Shown: positions 61,265-64,000 of the stretch, piece after piece
Position numbering within the stretch: the stretch's first letter is position 1
Layout: each line of letters starts with the position of its first letter
Source of the DNA: Chloroflexota bacterium
GTDB taxonomy: Bacteria; Chloroflexota; Anaerolineae; Aggregatilineales; Phototrophicaceae
DNA: 64,000 nucleotides
NCBI GenBank assembly: GCA_011525385.1
Contig: WTGF01000069.1
Location: forward strand, 36,908 to 100,907
Direction of reading: 5' to 3'
The notes under the pieces: model-generated
Databases searched by the model: none
Told to the model about the DNA's origin: nothing
What the model saw: the letters and a program-made list of their open reading frames with translations, nothing else
Program-made: the position numbers and the translations under genes

Positions 61265-62823
61265 ATGACCCAACCCAATATCCTCTTCATCGTCTCCGAC
61301 CAGCACAATGCCAAAGTGCTAGGCCACAAGGGACACCCGGATGCCCAGACACCGCATCTGGACCGGATGGCGCGCGAGGGTTGTCGCTTCGACAACGCCA
61401 TCACCCAAAACCCCATTTGCACGCCCAGCCGCGTCTCCTTCCTCAGCGGCCAGTATCCCCACAATCACGGCTACTACAGTTTGAGCGGACCCAACCCCGG
61501 CGGCCTGCCCAATATCTTCGGGCACTTTCGCTCGGCCGGTTATTTCACCGCCGCCATGGGCAAGATCCACTGCCCGGAATACTGGGTGGAAGACCAATGT
61601 GATGTCTTCCACGAGAGCAACTCCTGGGCCGCTGGCAGCGTCGTCGGTCGCTCGGCGGCCTATACCCTTTTTTTGCGCGCGCGCGGCCTGGAGCGCTTGG
61701 AGGATCACATCCTGCTGCCGGAATTTGGCGAACGCGGACGACAGAGCGTCGACGCTCGCCCCAGCCCATTGCAATTCGACGAATCGCAGGAAGGCTGGCT
61801 GGCGGACACCGCTATCGCAACCATGCAAAGGGCAGCGTCGCAGGGGCAGCCCTTCCTGGTTCATGTCAGTTTCCCGCGCCCGCATCAATGCACGACGCCT
61901 TGTCAAGAGTTCTGGGATCGCTACGATCCCGACGGACTCAGCCTGCCGCCCAATGCCGATTATGATCTGGCGACGGCGGAGAAAGCGCCGCATATGATCG
62001 CTTCCGCGCGACGCTGGCGCGAAAGCGCATGGCAGCTCTTCGAGCCAAAGACATTCCAAGCGGGACGCATGCGCAAGCTGCGCGGCTACCTGGGCGCGGT
62101 CAGTCAAGTAGACGCGGCGGTGGGCAAATTGTTGGATTACCTGCGAGGGAGCGGACAAGCCGAAAACACAATTGTTGTCTACACATCGGATCACGGCGAT
62201 TACGCAACCGAGCACGGCATCATGGAAAAGGCGCCGGGCATCTGCAGCGACGCTATCACGCGCGTGCCGCTGATATGGTGGGCGCCGGGGCGGATCAAAG
62301 CCGGCGGCGCGGTCGACGACGTTGTCGAGTTGGTGGATATCTCTAATACACTCTGTTCCTTGGCGGGCGCCGACCCTATGGAGACCAGCGACGGACGCGA
62401 TATCTCGCCCTTGCTCGCTGGCGAGCGGAGCGCGCCGAAACAGAACGGACGCATCGGCGTCACCGAATTCGCCTGGAGCAAGAGCATCCGCAAAGGTCAA
62501 TTTCGGCTGGTGCATTATCCACGGGCCATGTTCCCGGAGGAATATCCCGACGGATTCGGCGAATTATACGACCTGGGGACCGATCCCTGGGAGATGCGCA
62601 ACCGCTATTTTGATGCCGAATATGAAGATGTTTTGGCAGAGCTGCGTGCGGATCTGCTGGAATGGCTGATCACCTCGACGCGTCCGCGTACGGTTAGCGG
62701 CGTTAACTCGGCGCGCTTTGATACGCCGGAATTGAATCGGCAGCGGATAGGGCGCTACCAGACCGTGGTTAATCACGACGGCAAGATCAACCCGAATCTA
62801 TTGCGCTCGGCCAAGAACAAGCA

Positions 62824-62833
<10 letters not shown>
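61265..62833 (+). CDS. Sulfatase (formylglycine-dependent, type I)
   Basis: A 522-residue sulfatase. The N-terminus QPNILFIVSDQHNAKVLG supplies metal-binding Asp12; the active-site motif CTPSRVSFLSG starts at Cys52, which is converted to formylglycine in this family. The second metal site YTSDHGDYATEHG is present. These enzymes hydrolyse sulfate esters, often on polysaccharides. No signal peptide is seen, so it likely acts on an imported sulfated oligosaccharide, consistent with the neighbouring importer. The gene overlaps the convergent LacI-family gene by 10 bases. No maturation (FGE or anSME) gene is in the window. Confidence 0.93.
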
Positions 62834-63867
<1,034 letters not shown>

Positions 63868-64000
63868 GTGGCTCGCTCTCTAGCTTGATGTTTGATAGTT
63901 TGTTTACTAGACAATCAGGCATTCTATTAAAATTCAATTTGACAATCGGTAGTGTATCGATTTCGGTTGAAATTCAAATGAGCCGATATAGATTGAGGAT

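Noticed and set aside
61319..62515. 398-codon minus-strand frame inside the sulfatase gene
   Set aside because: Shadow frame; the plus strand encodes an intact sulfatase with the active-site motif.

Overview
The window looks like chromosomal DNA of a free-living heterotrophic bacterium, most likely a member of the Chloroflexota (Anaerolineae-like). This is inferred from family content: many carbohydrate ABC importers without their own ATPases, a Roadblock/LC7 protein, a B-box zinc-finger membrane protein, an SH3b/CARDB lipoprotein, and a two-domain CoaBC. No rRNA, tRNA, phage, transposase or CRISPR array was recognised, so the phylum call is tentative.

Layout. 1-12 kb is a housekeeping stretch: a GNAT fragment, a Roadblock protein, tsaE-tsaB (t6A tRNA modification), an ALDH7 dehydrogenase, surE, a surface lipoprotein, coaBC, a retropepsin-like/small-protein pair, a MoxR ATPase, a DDN-like protein and recA. 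12-17 kb holds a peptide-type ABC importer split into convergent units (binding protein on +, permeases on -) and a non-coding stretch of about 0.9 kb. 17-23.3 kb is a phosphate operon pstS-pstC-pstA-pstB preceded by an 11-bp-periodic PHO-box-like array. Its PstC carries a PstS-like domain with rearranged segment order, and its PstA carries two large insertions. 23.3-26 kb has two tandem paralogous ABC_sub_bind-type binding proteins. 26-31 kb returns to housekeeping genes: nadK, a B-box membrane protein, recN and trxB.

31-47.5 kb is sugar territory. One minus-strand operon (38.7 to 31.1 kb) holds a CUT1 importer, an M20 peptidase, a predicted glycosidase and a PhyH dioxygenase. A second minus-strand operon (45.9 to 39.3 kb) holds an AraM-like dehydrogenase, a CUT1 importer, a DegT-type aminotransferase and an M55 D-aminopeptidase, with a Gfo/Idh/MocA dehydrogenase and a cupin divergent from it. 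The two operons share a 12-bp word in their upstream regions. 47.8-50.6 kb encodes a secreted 931-residue protein made of four tandem copies of a two-domain unit of about 224 residues. 50.6-53.3 kb has two paralogous Fic proteins; one has lost both the catalytic histidine and the autoinhibitory glutamate. 53.4-57.3 kb holds an acyl-CoA dehydrogenase and two tandem MFS transporters. 57.4-64 kb is an LplBC-type importer with its binding protein, a sulfatase and a LacI-family regulator.

The only ABC ATPase in the window is PstB, so the other importers must use ATPases encoded elsewhere. GC-rich dispersed palindromes sit in several intercistronic gaps, notably between binding-protein and permease genes. 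The most unusual items are the rearranged PstS/PstC fusion, the doubly inactivated Fic paralogue and the four-fold repeat protein.
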